Source of the DNA: Halobellus sp. LT62
GTDB lineage: Archaea; Halobacteriota; Halobacteria; Halobacteriales; Haloferacaceae
DNA: 64,000 nt
Assembly (NCBI RefSeq): GCF_037031285.1
Contig: NZ_JAYEZO010000002.1
Span: 62,001-126,000, forward strand
Direction of reading: 5' to 3'
Shown: positions 1 through 9,118 of the stretch, one piece after another
Layout of the letters: every line of letters starts with the position of its first letter
Position numbering within the stretch: the stretch's first letter is position 1
The notes under the pieces: model-generated
Told to the model about the DNA's origin: nothing
Database searches by the model: none
The model's input: the letters and a program-made list of their open reading frames with translations, nothing else
Program-made: the position numbers and the translations under genes

Positions 1-1167
1 GCGACCGACAACGTCCGCCCCGGCGCGGGGCCGTTCTCGCTGACCGGCCAAGCGAACTCGATGGGGACGCGCGTGTGTTCCTCGAAGGGCACGTGGCCCG
101 GTCAGCGGCCCTTTGCGGACCCCGATCACCGCCGGACGGTCGCCGAGCACTGGGGCGTCTCCGCCGATCGCCTCCCCAACGACCCCGGCCCCGGTCCCGT
201 CGGCATTCTCGAATCCGAACCGGCGGCCGTCTGGACGGTCGCGACCAACCCGGCGGCGGGAATGCCCGATGCCGACGCGGCGCGCGAGCGACTGGCGGAC
301 ACCTTCCTCATCGCACAGGACGCCTTCCACACGGAGACGACCGAACTCGCCGACGTGGTCTTCCCGGCCACGACGTGGGGCGAGTCGGAGGGCACCACCA
401 CGAATATGGAGCGGACGATCTCCCGCGTCCGGGCGGCGACCGACGCCCCGAGCGGCGTCCGCTCGGACTCACAGCTTATCGCGACGGTCGGTTCACGGCT
501 GTTCCCGGAGCTGTTCCCGACGCGCGATCCCGATCCGGCGGCCGTTTTCGAGGAGTTCGCGGCGCTGACCGAAGGGACGATCGCGGACTGTTCGGGTATC
601 TCTCACGACGTCCTCGACGACGTCTATGCGATCCGCTGGCCCGCGTCCGATCCCGACGACGGCGGCGGCTACCGCTACTACGAGGAGCGCCCCGACGGCG
701 ACGAGGCGTGGTCGTTCCCGACGGCGACGGGTAACGCCCAGTTTTCGACCAGTCGACAGGGAGCGTTGCCGGAACCCACCGACGAGTCGTACCCGCTGAC
801 GCTCACGACGGCGCGCGAGGCCGACGGTTACAACACCGGCGTCCGTTCTCGCGGCGGCGAATCGGGCGAGCTGTGCGCGCGGATCCACCCGGACACGGTC
901 GCCGATCACGACGACGCGTGCGTCGACGGCCGGCTCTCGATCGTCTCGCGCCGCGCATCGGTGACGGCGACAGTCGACCGCGACGAGGCGGTCCCCGAGG
1001 GCGTGGTCTGGCTCCCGATCCACCACCCCGAAACGAACAGGCTGACGCTTCCGGACCGCGATCCCAAGTCGAAGGAACCGCACTTCAAACAGTGTGCGGT
1101 TCGGCTCGTTTCGTCCGATTCTGTGTCGACGCCGACCGCGTCGGCCGCGGGCCGCGCCGACGACTGA
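1..1167 (+). CDS. nasA: Assimilatory nitrate reductase, C-terminal part (5' end outside window)
   Basis: Partial gene: the frame is open from base 1, and 388 residues plus the stop lie in the window. It encodes the C-terminal half of a molybdopterin-bis(MGD) oxidoreductase. The opening residues GAGPFSLTGQANSMGTR match the conserved stretch of NasA-type nitrate reductases, and the last ~120 residues (PLTLTTAREADGYNTGVRSR onward) form the cofactor-binding molydop_binding domain. The enzyme reduces nitrate to nitrite in the cytoplasm for assimilation. The NarK-type transporter that follows on the same strand supports nitrate over other oxyanions as substrate. A formate dehydrogenase-like relative cannot be ruled out without the N-terminal half. 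No signal peptide can be judged because the start is missing. Confidence 0.85.
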   Translation, partial: ATDNVRPGAGPFSLTGQANSMGTRVCSSKGTWPGQRPFADPDHRRTVAEHWGVSADRLPNDPGPGPVGILESEPAAVWTVATNPAAGMPDADAARERLADTFLIAQDAFHTETTELADVVFPATTWGESEGTTTNMERTISRVRAATDAPSGVRSDSQLIATVGSRLFPELFPTRDPDPAAVFEEFAALTEGTIADCSGISHDVLDDVYAIRWPASDPDDGGGYRYYEERPDGDEAWSFPTATGNAQFSTSRQGALPEPTDESYPLTLTTAREADGYNTGVRSRGGESGELCARIHPDTVADHDDACVDGRLSIVSRRASVTATVDRDEAVPEGVVWLPIHHPETNRLTLPDRDPKSKEPHFKQCAVRLVSSDSVSTPTASAAGRADD

Positions 1168-1529
1168 CTGCCGTTTCCGTTTTCATTTCTCATCGCCCGG
1201 GATTGCGCGTTTCGGAGCGGTTGCGGCGAGCAAACGGCTCTTCTCCTCGGTGTGGCGTCGACAAAACGAAATATTTGTAATATACTGTATAGAAAAATAC
1301 AAATTGAAATCAAAACTGTATAATTACATTAATACACTCGGTACTAGATTGTATTCCTACCTAGTCCACCTAACACACTGTATTTGATAAGGAATACGCT
1401 TATCAGGCGGATAACGATCAATTGAATCGTGAATATGTGGGCAAACACTCACCTAGACTCGATTCAATCGCCTGAATGCGATGTTTCAATAAATAAAAGT
1501 GAAGATTTGGTTAGATCCGGGGCGCTGCT
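1168..1529. promoter_or_regulatory. AT-rich intergenic region before the nitrate transporter
   Basis: This 362-bp gap holds no credible gene. From about 1265 to 1505 it is far more AT-rich than its surroundings. A 9-bp inverted repeat, ATTGAATCG at 1421-1429 and CGATTCAAT at 1460-1468, lies upstream of a TATA-like run (AATAAATAAAAG, about 1489-1500) placed roughly 30 bp before the transporter ATG. That spacing fits a leaderless archaeal promoter with a possible operator upstream. The regulator is unknown. Confidence 0.5.
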
Positions 1530-2843
1530 ATGAGTCTGATCCGGATGACGAAGTACCGGACGCTGCTGCTCGCGACCGTCGGATTCAATTTCTCGTTTCT
1601 GATCTGGTTCTCCTTCGCGCCTTTCACCGGACCGATGGCCGAGGAGTTCGGGCTCTCGCTCGCGGAGATCGGAATCCTCGCCAGCGCCGCGATCTGGCTC
1701 GCGCCGTTCGGACGGATCCTCACTGGCTGGCTCTCCGATAAGTACGGCGCACCGACGGTCTTCGCCATCGTGTTGGGGTACGTCGGGGTCTTCTCGATGG
1801 CTTCGGCGTTCGCCCAGAGTTACGCGGTCTTCTTCATCGAACGACTCATCGTCGCAACGGCAGGAATCACGTTCGTCATCGGTATCCAGCACGTCTCCGA
1901 GTGGTTCGAAGAGGGAGAACTCGGCACGGCCGAGGGAATCTACGCCGGGATCGGCAACGCCGGGGCCGCGGGCGGCGCGCTCGTCCTCCCGCGCGTGTTC
2001 GGCGAGGGGTGGAGCGGACCATTGTTCCAGACGAACTGGCGGGCCGCGTTCTTCTACACCGGCGTCGTCTCGATCGTCTTGGCAGTCGCGTACTACGCGC
2101 TCGGTGAGGCCGCCAAGAGCGACGCAAAGCGGCAAGCGACGAAGGACAACGCGAGCTTCAGAGGCTGGTTCTACACCGCGACCCGGTACGGAACGGTCGT
2201 ACTCGCGCTGGCGTACGTAATGACGTTCGGCCTCGAACTGTCGATGAACGGCTGGCTCGCCACCTACTACCGCGAGGGGTTCGCGACGAACGACCTCGTG
2301 CTGGCCAGCACCTTCGCGGCGACGTTCTCGATCGCCGCGGGACTGCTCCGCCCGATCGGCGGCTACGTCAGCGACGTGCTGGCCCGTAACGAGAAGGACA
2401 TCCTTCCGTTCTTCACCGGGCGCTACCGCGAGCAGTGGACGTTCCTCACGCTGTGTTTCGTCGTCTGCTCGATGCTCGGAATGACCGCCGCCGGGCTCAC
2501 CGGCGAGGTGCTCATCGCGGTCGCGGCGGGCTTCCTCGTCGGCACCGGCTGTGCGCTGGCGGAGGGGTCGATCTTCGCGCAAGTCCCGGCGATGTTCCCC
2601 AACAGCTCCGGCGCGGTCGCGGGCGTCGTCGGCGGCGTCGGGACCGTCGGCGGCATCGTCTACCCGCTCGTCTACTCCGCGCAGTTCCTCCCGAACCTCC
2701 ATACCGGCTACTCGATCGTCGCCGCGTCGATGATCCCGATCGTCCTGTTGACGGCGTGGGTGTTCCAGCCGAAGATCGCGAGCGTCGCCAACGAGGACGG
2801 CTTTACGAGCGATCGTCGGACGACCGCTCCGGCGGACGACTGA
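1530..2843 (+). CDS. narK: NarK-family nitrate/nitrite transporter (MFS)
   Basis: A 437-residue major facilitator superfamily membrane protein with about 12 hydrophobic segments. It carries nitrate-porter-type glycine-rich signatures: [11 protein letters not shown] around residues 136-146 in the first half and [11 protein letters not shown] around 366-376 in the second. The motif [13 protein letters not shown] after helix 2 is the MFS loop 2-3 signature. The likely role is nitrate import (possibly nitrite exchange) at the cell membrane, feeding the nitrate reductase encoded just upstream. The start ATG follows an AT-rich promoter region by about 30 bp, consistent with its own leaderless transcript rather than read-through alone. 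Transport direction cannot be read from sequence. Confidence 0.88.
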   Translation: MSLIRMTKYRTLLLATVGFNFSFLIWFSFAPFTGPMAEEFGLSLAEIGILASAAIWLAPFGRILTGWLSDKYGAPTVFAIVLGYVGVFSMASAFAQSYAVFFIERLIVATAGITFVIGIQHVSEWFEEGELGTAEGIYAGIGNAGAAGGALVLPRVFGEGWSGPLFQTNWRAAFFYTGVVSIVLAVAYYALGEAAKSDAKRQATKDNASFRGWFYTATRYGTVVLALAYVMTFGLELSMNGWLATYYREGFATNDLVLASTFAATFSIAAGLLRPIGGYVSDVLARNEKDILPFFTGRYREQWTFLTLCFVVCSMLGMTAAGLTGEVLIAVAAGFLVGTGCALAEGSIFAQVPAMFPNSSGAVAGVVGGVGTVGGIVYPLVYSAQFLPNLHTGYSIVAASMIPIVLLTAWVFQPKIASVANEDGFTSDRRTTAPADD

Positions 2844-2891
2844 CTGGAAAGAAGCGGGGCGACTGCCGCCCGTTCGTGCACAATCCACCAC

Positions 2892-2900
2892 CTATTTATT
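2892..2900 (+). promoter_or_regulatory. TATA-like box of purO
   Basis: CTATTTATT stands out in a GC-rich spacer and is centred about 27 bp before the purO ATG at 2923. This is the spacing expected for a haloarchaeal leaderless transcript. No Shine-Dalgarno sequence precedes the ATG. Confidence 0.55.
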
Positions 2901-2922
2901 CCGCTCTTGACCATCTTCGTGT

Positions 2923-3498
2923 ATGTATATCGGCCGATTCGTGATCGTTGCGCCCGATTTCGGCGCGTACCGCGTCTCCTCTCGATCGTTTCCGAACCGG
3001 CAGATCGTCGACCGCGACGGCACGCTGACGGTCGCGCCGACGCCGGACGCGCCCGAGAACGACAACCCCTACGTCTCCTACAACTGTGTCCGCGAGGGCG
3101 GCGATTCCGTCGTCGTCGGCAACGGCTCCCACGTCGACCCGATCGCCGAGAAGTTGGATCTCGGCTACCCCGCGCGCGACGCGCTCGCCTCGGCGCTGCT
3201 CGCGCTGGATTACGAGAAGGACGACTACGACACCCCCCGCGTCGCGGGCGTCGTCGGCGAGGAGTCGTACGTCGGTATCGTGCGCCGGGACGCGCTCCTC
3301 GTCGAGGCGGTCGACGAGCCCACGCTGGTCGCGACCTACGAGGAGGACGAGCCGACACCGATCGAGTTCGGCGCTGACGCCGGCGACCCGGCCGCCCTCG
3401 CCCGCGCGGCGTACGGCCTCGACTACGAGCACGCCGTCTGTGCCGCGGCCGTCACCTACGACGAGGGTGACGTCGACGTCGGTATCTACAACGGCTGA
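2923..3498 (+). CDS. purO: Archaeal IMP cyclohydrolase
   Basis: A 191-residue cytoplasmic enzyme of the archaeal PurO family, which closes the purine ring in the last step of IMP synthesis (FAICAR to IMP). The N-terminus [20 protein letters not shown] and the following SFPNRQI are the recognisable family signature, and the length fits the haloarchaeal members. PurO is unrelated to the cyclohydrolase half of bacterial PurH. The gene stands alone with a TATA-like box about 27 bp before the ATG, so it is probably transcribed without a leader. The next gene, a phosphoesterase on the same strand, starts 57 bp after the stop and has no evident purine link. Confidence 0.92.
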   Translation: MYIGRFVIVAPDFGAYRVSSRSFPNRQIVDRDGTLTVAPTPDAPENDNPYVSYNCVREGGDSVVVGNGSHVDPIAEKLDLGYPARDALASALLALDYEKDDYDTPRVAGVVGEESYVGIVRRDALLVEAVDEPTLVATYEEDEPTPIEFGADAGDPAALARAAYGLDYEHAVCAAAVTYDEGDVDVGIYNG

Positions 3499-3555
3499 CA
3501 GCGGCGCGCCGCGGTCTCGCCCGCATTTTTTGTCTTCCGAGCCGTACCCTCGCGT

Positions 3556-4239
3556 ATGCAGGTCGCCGTCATCTCGGACATCCACGCGAACAAGGTCGCG
3601 CTCGACGCCGTCTTCGACGATATCACGCGCTCGTCGGGAGCGGACGGCGACGCGCCCGACGCGGTCGTCTGCGCGGGCGACGTCGTCGGCTACAACCCGT
3701 GGCCCGCCGAGTGCGTCGCGGCCGTGCGCGAACGGGAGATCCCGACCGTGATGGGCAACCACGACCGCGCGACGGCCGCGGACACGTCGTTCCGATTCAA
3801 TTCGATGGCCGCCGCGGGGGTGGAGTACGCCCGGCGCGAACTCGACGACGACGCGATCGCGTGGCTCTCGGCGCTTCCGGATACGAGAACTGTCCTCGAC
3901 GGGTCGATCAAACTGGTCCACGGTCACCCCGACGACCCCGACCGGTACACCTACCCCGAGGAGTTCTCGCCGTCGATGCTCGGCGATGAGGACGTGCTGG
4001 TGACAGGACACACCCACGTCCAAGGGCACGAGCGGTTCGAAGAAGGGATCGTGATGAACCCCGGCAGCGTCGGCCAGCCGCGCGACGGCGACCCGCGGGC
4101 GGCTTACGCCGTGGTCGATCTCGACGATCTGTCGGTCGACGAGCGGCGCGTCGAGTACGACGTCGACGTCGTCGCGGACGCCGTCGACGACGCCGGACTT
4201 CCCGAACGAATCGGAACGCGGCTGTACGATGGTCGGTGA
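3556..4239 (+). CDS. Calcineurin-like metallophosphoesterase (YfcE/MJ0936 type)
   Basis: A 227-residue cytoplasmic phosphoesterase. All dimetal-site motifs are visible in order: DIHAN (residues 9-13), GDVVGYNPWP (about 40-49), GNHDR (about 64-68), HGHPDDP (about 124-130) and GHTHVQGH (about 155-162). This pattern is typical of small YfcE/MJ0936-like enzymes acting on phosphodiesters or nucleotides. The physiological substrate is unknown. It follows purO on the same strand and converges on the aspartate kinase gene, with stops 30 bp apart. Confidence 0.85.
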   Translation: MQVAVISDIHANKVALDAVFDDITRSSGADGDAPDAVVCAGDVVGYNPWPAECVAAVREREIPTVMGNHDRATAADTSFRFNSMAAAGVEYARRELDDDAIAWLSALPDTRTVLDGSIKLVHGHPDDPDRYTYPEEFSPSMLGDEDVLVTGHTHVQGHERFEEGIVMNPGSVGQPRDGDPRAAYAVVDLDDLSVDERRVEYDVDVVADAVDDAGLPERIGTRLYDGR

Positions 4240-4268
4240 TCGGTGGCCTCGTTGGGCCGATACCCCGT

Positions 4269-5447
4269 TCAGAACTCGTCTTGGACGATTTCGAGCGTCT
4301 CCTCTCTGTCGTCCCACGCGACGAAGATCGCGACGGAGGTCGCGGAGGTGATGACGTCGTGGATGTTGATCCCGGCCTCGGCGATCGGCTGGACGATGTC
4401 CTGAATCACGCCGGGGCGGTTCGGAAGCTCCCCGCCGGTGACGCGGATGACGGCGATGTTGTCGTCGACGGTGACAGACGAGAGCGTCTGGTCGTCGACG
4501 ACCTTCTCGTGAAGCAGGTTCTCGGCCTCCTCGGCGCGGTCCTCGCCGACGTAGAAGGTCACCGAGTCCATCCCGGAGGCGACCGCGTCGATGTTGATCT
4601 CGGCCTCCCGAAGCGCTTGGGAGAGGTCCGCGAGGATGCCCGGGCTGTTCCGGATCGCGCGCCCCGCGACGGTGACGCAGACGAGCGGCTCGTCCTGCAT
4701 ATCGATGAGGTTCTGGAACTGCCCCTCGATGAGCGTCCCGCCGGTGAGTAAGTCGCCGTGTTGGTAGTGGACGACCCTGACGTCGAGGTCGTCGTCCTTG
4801 TACGACAGCGCCGACGGAGCGACCACTTCCGCGCCGCGAAACGAGAGGTTCCGCAGCTCGTCGACGGTGATTCGACCGACGTTTCGCGCGCCCTCGACGA
4901 CGCGGGGATCGCCGGTCATAACGCCCTCGACGTCGGTGACGATGACGACCTCGTCGGCGTCCATGTACCGACCGAGCATCACCGCGGTCGTGTCCGATCC
5001 GCCGCGGCCGAGCGTCGTGATCTCACCGTCGAGGTTCTGCGCAAGAAAGCCCGTGATGACCGGGACGACGTGATCGAGGTCCGCCGCGAGTTCGCCCGCG
5101 CGCCGCTGGGTCTCCTCGACGTGGACCTCGCCGAGATCGTTCGCGATGACCGGCCACTCGTCCGCGCCGGGTTCGACGAAGACGGCGTTGACGCCGCGTG
5201 CGGCGAGCGCGGCCTTGAGCATCCGGACGCTCGTTCGCTCGCCCATCGAGACGATCTCCGCGCGGTCGCGGTCCTCGGCGTCGAACTCGATCTCCTCTAA
5301 GAGTTCGTCGGTCGTATTGCCCATCGCACTCGCGACCACGGCGATCTCGTGACCCGCCTTGACCGCGGCGGCGATCGAGTCGGCGGCGCGGTTGATCCGA
5401 TCGCCGCTTCCGAGCGACGTCCCACCGAACTTGGCGACTACGCGCAC
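4269..5447 (-). CDS. lysC: Aspartate kinase
   Basis: A 392-residue aspartokinase, catalysing the first step from aspartate to lysine, methionine and threonine. The N-terminus RVVAKFGGTSLGSGDRINRA is the amino-acid-kinase signature; GRGGSDTTAVMLGRYMDADE (about residues 149-168) is the nucleotide/aspartate site. Two ACT domains occupy the last ~150 residues and would bind an end-product effector. The start is GTG at 5447, preceded by a good Shine-Dalgarno GGAGG (5455-5459, 7-nt spacing). A 20-codon reading frame (5438-5500) overlaps this start. Having an SD is unusual for a first gene here and points to translation downstream of that short frame. Confidence 0.93.
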   Translation of the reverse strand: MRVVAKFGGTSLGSGDRINRAADSIAAAVKAGHEIAVVASAMGNTTDELLEEIEFDAEDRDRAEIVSMGERTSVRMLKAALAARGVNAVFVEPGADEWPVIANDLGEVHVEETQRRAGELAADLDHVVPVITGFLAQNLDGEITTLGRGGSDTTAVMLGRYMDADEVVIVTDVEGVMTGDPRVVEGARNVGRITVDELRNLSFRGAEVVAPSALSYKDDDLDVRVVHYQHGDLLTGGTLIEGQFQNLIDMQDEPLVCVTVAGRAIRNSPGILADLSQALREAEINIDAVASGMDSVTFYVGEDRAEEAENLLHEKVVDDQTLSSVTVDDNIAVIRVTGGELPNRPGVIQDIVQPIAEAGINIHDVITSATSVAIFVAWDDREETLEIVQDEF

Positions 5448-5500
5448 GGTCGGGCCTCCTGTCGGCAGACGAGACTGAGCTGCGAGTGGTGCTCTGACAT
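5438..5500 (-). CDS. Short upstream ORF (20 codons) overlapping the lysC start
   Basis: ATG at 5500, TAG at 5440-5438, encoding MSEHHSQLSLVCRQEARPCA. A TATA-like ATTTTACA (5523-5530) lies about 27 bp before this ATG, so a transcript from it would begin at or near the ATG itself, making the short frame leaderless. The frame ends 10 nt inside lysC, whose GTG has its own Shine-Dalgarno. This suggests translational coupling or a leader-peptide arrangement. The peptide has no Lys or Thr and no Met beyond the start, so classical attenuation by pathway products is not indicated. It may be a chance ORF. Confidence 0.4.
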   Translation of the reverse strand: MSEHHSQLSLVCRQEARPCA

Positions 5501-5522
5501 AGCCGACCTTTACCGGGGGGAG

Positions 5523-5530
5523 TGTAAAAT
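5523..5530 (-). promoter_or_regulatory. TATA-like box upstream of lysC
   Basis: ATTTTACA on the minus strand, about 27 bp before the short ORF start at 5500 and about 80 bp before the lysC GTG. If used, lysC mRNA carries a leader of about 50 nt that contains the short ORF. Confidence 0.45.
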
Positions 5531-5676
5531 CTTGTCTCCCGTCTCAACCGTTGCCGAGTTTCTCCGCGACGTCGGCTCCGACAGAACGAGTCCGGGACTC
5601 GATCGTTCGACACGTCTCGTACCCGCCGTCGAAACTCCCGCGTCAGTTTAAGTTGTTGCCGCCCGAAGGTAGTGGT

Positions 5677-6291
5677 ATGGACGTCGAGGTCCGAGACGCG
5701 GTCGAGACGGACGCCGAGTCGCTCGGGGCCATCGTCGACCTCCCGGCCGACGTGCTCCGCAACGTCGTCCACGACCGGACGGTCCGCCTCGCGGTCGCAC
5801 CGCACCGCGATCCGGGGCCGCACGCGGACGTCGCCGCCGAACGCACTACCGACGTGGAACGGACTGACGCGGACGCCGATGCAGAACGGACTGACACGGA
5901 CCGCGCCGCCGACGAGACGGCCGATGTCGATGCAGCCGGCGAAGTTGGCGAGGCTACCGAAACTGACGAAGCCGCCCAACCCACCGCTGGCGAGACCGCC
6001 CACCCTGACGACGCTCCCGCCGACGAGTCCATCCGCGGTTTCGTCGCGTTCGACGTCGAAGACGGAACGGTCCACGTCACGCAACTGGCCGGCGACGCCG
6101 CGGTCGCCGAACGGCTGCTCGCCGAGCCGGTCCGATTCGCGGTCAACGAGGGATTTGATGTCGCGCTCGTCGTACCGGAGTCCGACAGGGAAATCACGTC
6201 TGCAGCCGAGGCCGCGGGCTTCGAGTTAGTCGGCCCGGGGCCGCGCTTCGGTGGTGAACCCACGACGAAATACCGGTTTTCCACCGAGTGA
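5677..6291 (+). CDS. GNAT-like protein with an acidic low-complexity insert
   Basis: A 204-residue protein. Its two halves, MDVEVRDAVETDAESLGAIV at the start and RGFVAFDVEDGTVHVTQLAG followed by FAVNEGFDVALVVPESDR near the end, read like beta-alpha units of a GNAT acetyltransferase fold. Between them, about residues 50-115 are a run of Asp, Glu, Thr and Ala with repeats such as ERTDADADAERTDTDRAADE. No clear acetyl-CoA pyrophosphate loop (Q/R-x-x-G-x-G/A) is visible, so activity is uncertain. The ATG at 5677 was chosen over an upstream in-frame start because homology-like sequence begins there. It converges on the PolD small-subunit gene. Confidence 0.65.
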   Translation: MDVEVRDAVETDAESLGAIVDLPADVLRNVVHDRTVRLAVAPHRDPGPHADVAAERTTDVERTDADADAERTDTDRAADETADVDAAGEVGEATETDEAAQPTAGETAHPDDAPADESIRGFVAFDVEDGTVHVTQLAGDAAVAERLLAEPVRFAVNEGFDVALVVPESDREITSAAEAAGFELVGPGPRFGGEPTTKYRFSTE

Positions 6292-6303
6292 GAACTCTCG
6301 GAA

Positions 6304-7977
6304 TCAAATGAATTTCCGCACGGTCATCTCGAGCGTGTCGAGGTCGAGGATCGGCGCGTGGCCGACGTCGGGGTCGATGTTGACCGACTTCTGGAAGTCG
6401 GTCTGGGCCTGCCAGCAGCCGGAGTTCACGGCGAGAACGTCGTGGTACTTCCCCCAGCCGAGCTTGTGCACGTGGCCGGTGTGGAACACGTCCGGAACCT
6501 CCTCCATCACCAGATAGTCCTTCTCCTCGGGCGCGAGACGCGTCTTCCCGCCGAACTGTGGCGCGACGTGACGCTTCTTCAGGAGCTGATACATCGCCTT
6601 GTGGGGGTCGTCGTAGCTCGCCTTCTCGGCGGGCAGCTCCGCGATGACCTCGTCGAGCGAAACGCCGTGGTACATCAGCACCTTCACGCCCTCGACGGTC
6701 ACGAACGACGGGTTTCCCGTAATTCGGGCGTCGTGAGCGCTCATGATGTCTCTGAGGTTCTCGTCGAATCCCGGTTGGGGCTCGGCGAGCCGGACGGCGT
6801 CGTGATTCCCCGGGATCATCAGAATCTCCATATCTCCGGGGACGTCCTTGAGATGCTCCGAAAACGTTTCGTACTGCTCGTAGATGTCGACGATGTCGAG
6901 TTCCTCGTCCTGATTCGGGTAGACGCCGACGCCCTCGACCATATCGCCGGCGATGAGCAGGTACTCCACGTGTTCGGCCTCTTCGGTGTGGAGCCAGTCG
7001 GCGAAGCGCCCCCACGCGTCGGCGACGAACTCCTGACTGCCGACGTGGACGTCGGAGATGAGCGCCGCCTGAACGTGTCTGTCCGCCGTGTTCGGCGTGT
7101 ACGTCCGCGGCACGTCCGGGAAGTGCATCGAGTCGACGAATATGATCCCCGCGTCGTCCGAGAGCGTGCCTTCGACAGCGATGCACTCGTCCAGTAGCAG
7201 TTCGTCGACCAGCTCGGCGAACCCCCGGTCTTTCATCACGAGGCAGGGGAACGTCCCGGTGGTGTCCTCCAACTCAACGAGCCAGTGACCGCTCTTCGTC
7301 GAGCGGACGTCGTTGACGAGGCCGATCATCGCCGCGTCGGTCCCACCGCTCATCGACTGGATGGCGTTGGCCGGCCGATGGTTCACTCGCCCGCGGAGCT
7401 GCTTCGAGAGCTTCTCGTAGCGGTCTCTGAACACCTTCACGAAATCGCCGTACTCGCCCGTCCCGGTGCTCTGGCCGGTCACGTCGCCGCTGACTTCCAG
7501 CGAGCGAAGCGAGGGATCGCGGGCGCGTGGTTCGACCGGTGTGTTCGGTTCAGGAGTTGTGCTCGATCCAGCCGTCGTGTTCGGTTCGGGGGTCGCATCC
7601 GGTTCAGGAGTCGAACTCGATTCGGTCGAACGACCGCCGCCAGACCCCTTCGTTTCCTGTGGAACTCCACTATCTTGATCCTCCGCAGTTTCCTCCGAAA
7701 TCGATCCCGTTTCTCCAGTCGAAACAGAGGGGTCTGACTGCGTCGGAATCTCGCTCTCGATTCCGTCGGGATCCGCTGCAGCCGACGGTTCGGCGAGCGC
7801 GCTCCGGACGTCCGCGGCCGTGATTCGGAGGGCGGTGTCGTCAACGGACTCGACGACCCGGCTGAGCGCTCGATCCGGGTTATCGGCGCTCGCGATGAGC
7901 GTCACGGCCTCCTGTTCGGCGTTGTATCCGCGCGCGGTGAGTTCCTGCACGATCCGAACCGGCGTCTCCAGGGGCAC
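6304..7977 (-). CDS. polD1: DNA polymerase D small subunit (DP1, exonuclease)
   Basis: A 557-residue subunit of the archaeal replicative D-family polymerase. Residues 1-60 form the DP2-binding/UBA-like region. About residues 65-160 are a disordered linker full of Pro, Thr, Ser and Glu (repeats like TPEPDATPEPNTT). An OB fold follows, then a calcineurin-like phosphoesterase domain with DVHVG, GDMVEGVG, PGNHD and TGHVHKLGW motifs, the Mre11-like 3'-5' proofreading site. Start is GTG at 7977. The partner DP2 is encoded at 30847-35091, about 23 kb away on the same strand. Divergent from the signal peptidase gene. Confidence 0.93.
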   Translation of the reverse strand: MPLETPVRIVQELTARGYNAEQEAVTLIASADNPDRALSRVVESVDDTALRITAADVRSALAEPSAAADPDGIESEIPTQSDPSVSTGETGSISEETAEDQDSGVPQETKGSGGGRSTESSSTPEPDATPEPNTTAGSSTTPEPNTPVEPRARDPSLRSLEVSGDVTGQSTGTGEYGDFVKVFRDRYEKLSKQLRGRVNHRPANAIQSMSGGTDAAMIGLVNDVRSTKSGHWLVELEDTTGTFPCLVMKDRGFAELVDELLLDECIAVEGTLSDDAGIIFVDSMHFPDVPRTYTPNTADRHVQAALISDVHVGSQEFVADAWGRFADWLHTEEAEHVEYLLIAGDMVEGVGVYPNQDEELDIVDIYEQYETFSEHLKDVPGDMEILMIPGNHDAVRLAEPQPGFDENLRDIMSAHDARITGNPSFVTVEGVKVLMYHGVSLDEVIAELPAEKASYDDPHKAMYQLLKKRHVAPQFGGKTRLAPEEKDYLVMEEVPDVFHTGHVHKLGWGKYHDVLAVNSGCWQAQTDFQKSVNIDPDVGHAPILDLDTLEMTVRKFI

Positions 7978-8088
7978 ACCGGCCGAACGCGGTAGCGGAA
8001 GAAAAACGTACTGAACGAGGGCATCACGGGTGACCTCCCGGCACCGTGGTCAGAAGGTTGAAACGCGGCGGCGCAGAACGTCCGGTAG

Positions 8089-9111
8089 ATGACGGACGAA
8101 GACGGGAACACGCCGGATCGTCCGGACGACGCGCCGCACGACGACGTGGCCCCGTCCGGTCGAGGGGACGTCGCCGACGACGGGGCGCAGCGCGACGAGA
8201 GCGCGGTTGAGAGCCCGGATCCGACGGACGCAGACGAACCAGTCGACGCACTGGGCGCAGGCGAAGCGGACGATGGAGACGAAGCGGCCGAAACCGGCGA
8301 AGCGTCCGACGCAGACGAACCGGCCGCGACCGACGATTCGACGGCGACCGACGATTCGACAGCAACCGACGACTCGATCCGCGATGCCGACGAGGACGAC
8401 CACATTCCCCCTAGCGTCGCCGCCTCCCGTCGGGAATCCCGCCGTCCTCGCCCCCAACCCGGAACCCGGGCATCCGACGGCGACGCGGGGTTCATTACGC
8501 GCTTTCGAACCGCACGCAGCGGTCCGCTCTTGTTCATCCGCGAGACGCTCTACAGCGCGCTCGCGGTCGTCGCCGTGGGGTTCCTGCTGTTCGCCATCAG
8601 CGGCGTCTGGCCGCCGATGGTCGCCGTCGAAAGCGGGAGTATGGAACCGGAGATGTACCGCGGCGATCTCATCTTCGTCACCGAGGAGCACCGCTTCACG
8701 CCGGACTACGCCTACGGCGACACCGGCGTCGTGACGGTCGAAATCGGCACTGAAGAGGGGTACCGGAGCTTCGGCGGCAACGGATCTGTCGTCATTTATG
8801 CGCCGCCCGGCCGCGCCGGATCGCCGATCATCCACCGGGCGCACTTACACGTCGAGGAGGGCGAAAACTGGTACGACCGGGCGGACCCGGCGCACATGCG
8901 CGCGGACAACTGCGGGGAGCTCCCGAACTGCCCCGCCCCGCACGCGGGGTTCATCACGAAAGGGGACGCCAACGGTCAGTACGATCAGGTCACGAGCGTC
9001 GCCGACACCGCGGGACCGGTTCGCCCCGAGTGGATCCGCGGCAGCGCGCGACTGCGTATCCCGTACTTGGGACACATCAGGCTCGAATTGGCCGGGGCGT
9101 TGGCCGGCTGA
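8089..9111 (+). CDS. sec11: Signal peptidase I, archaeal type (S26B)
   Basis: A 340-residue membrane-bound signal peptidase that removes Sec/Tat signal peptides. The catalytic serine lies in SGSM (Ser184), followed by a conserved His in IIHRAHLH (His249) and Asp in KGDANGQYD (Asp293/Asp299), the Ser-His-Asp arrangement of archaeal/ER-type enzymes rather than the bacterial Ser-Lys dyad. A hydrophobic segment (about residues 152-172) precedes the active site. Residues 1-135 are an unusually long acidic, repetitive N-terminal tail with three copies of ATDDST, presumably cytoplasmic. Divergent from the PolD small-subunit gene. Confidence 0.92.
   Translation: MTDEDGNTPDRPDDAPHDDVAPSGRGDVADDGAQRDESAVESPDPTDADEPVDALGAGEADDGDEAAETGEASDADEPAATDDSTATDDSTATDDSIRDADEDDHIPPSVAASRRESRRPRPQPGTRASDGDAGFITRFRTARSGPLLFIRETLYSALAVVAVGFLLFAISGVWPPMVAVESGSMEPEMYRGDLIFVTEEHRFTPDYAYGDTGVVTVEIGTEEGYRSFGGNGSVVIYAPPGRAGSPIIHRAHLHVEEGENWYDRADPAHMRADNCGELPNCPAPHAGFITKGDANGQYDQVTSVADTAGPVRPEWIRGSARLRIPYLGHIRLELAGALAG
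8326..8376 (+). repeat. 18-bp tandem repeat within the signal peptidase gene
   Basis: Two complete and one partial copy of an 18-bp unit (first copy 8326-8343, second 8344-8361, third from 8362) encode repeated ATDDST. Being a multiple of three, copy-number change keeps the frame. Confidence 0.8.
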
Positions 9112-9118
9112 ACCGAGG

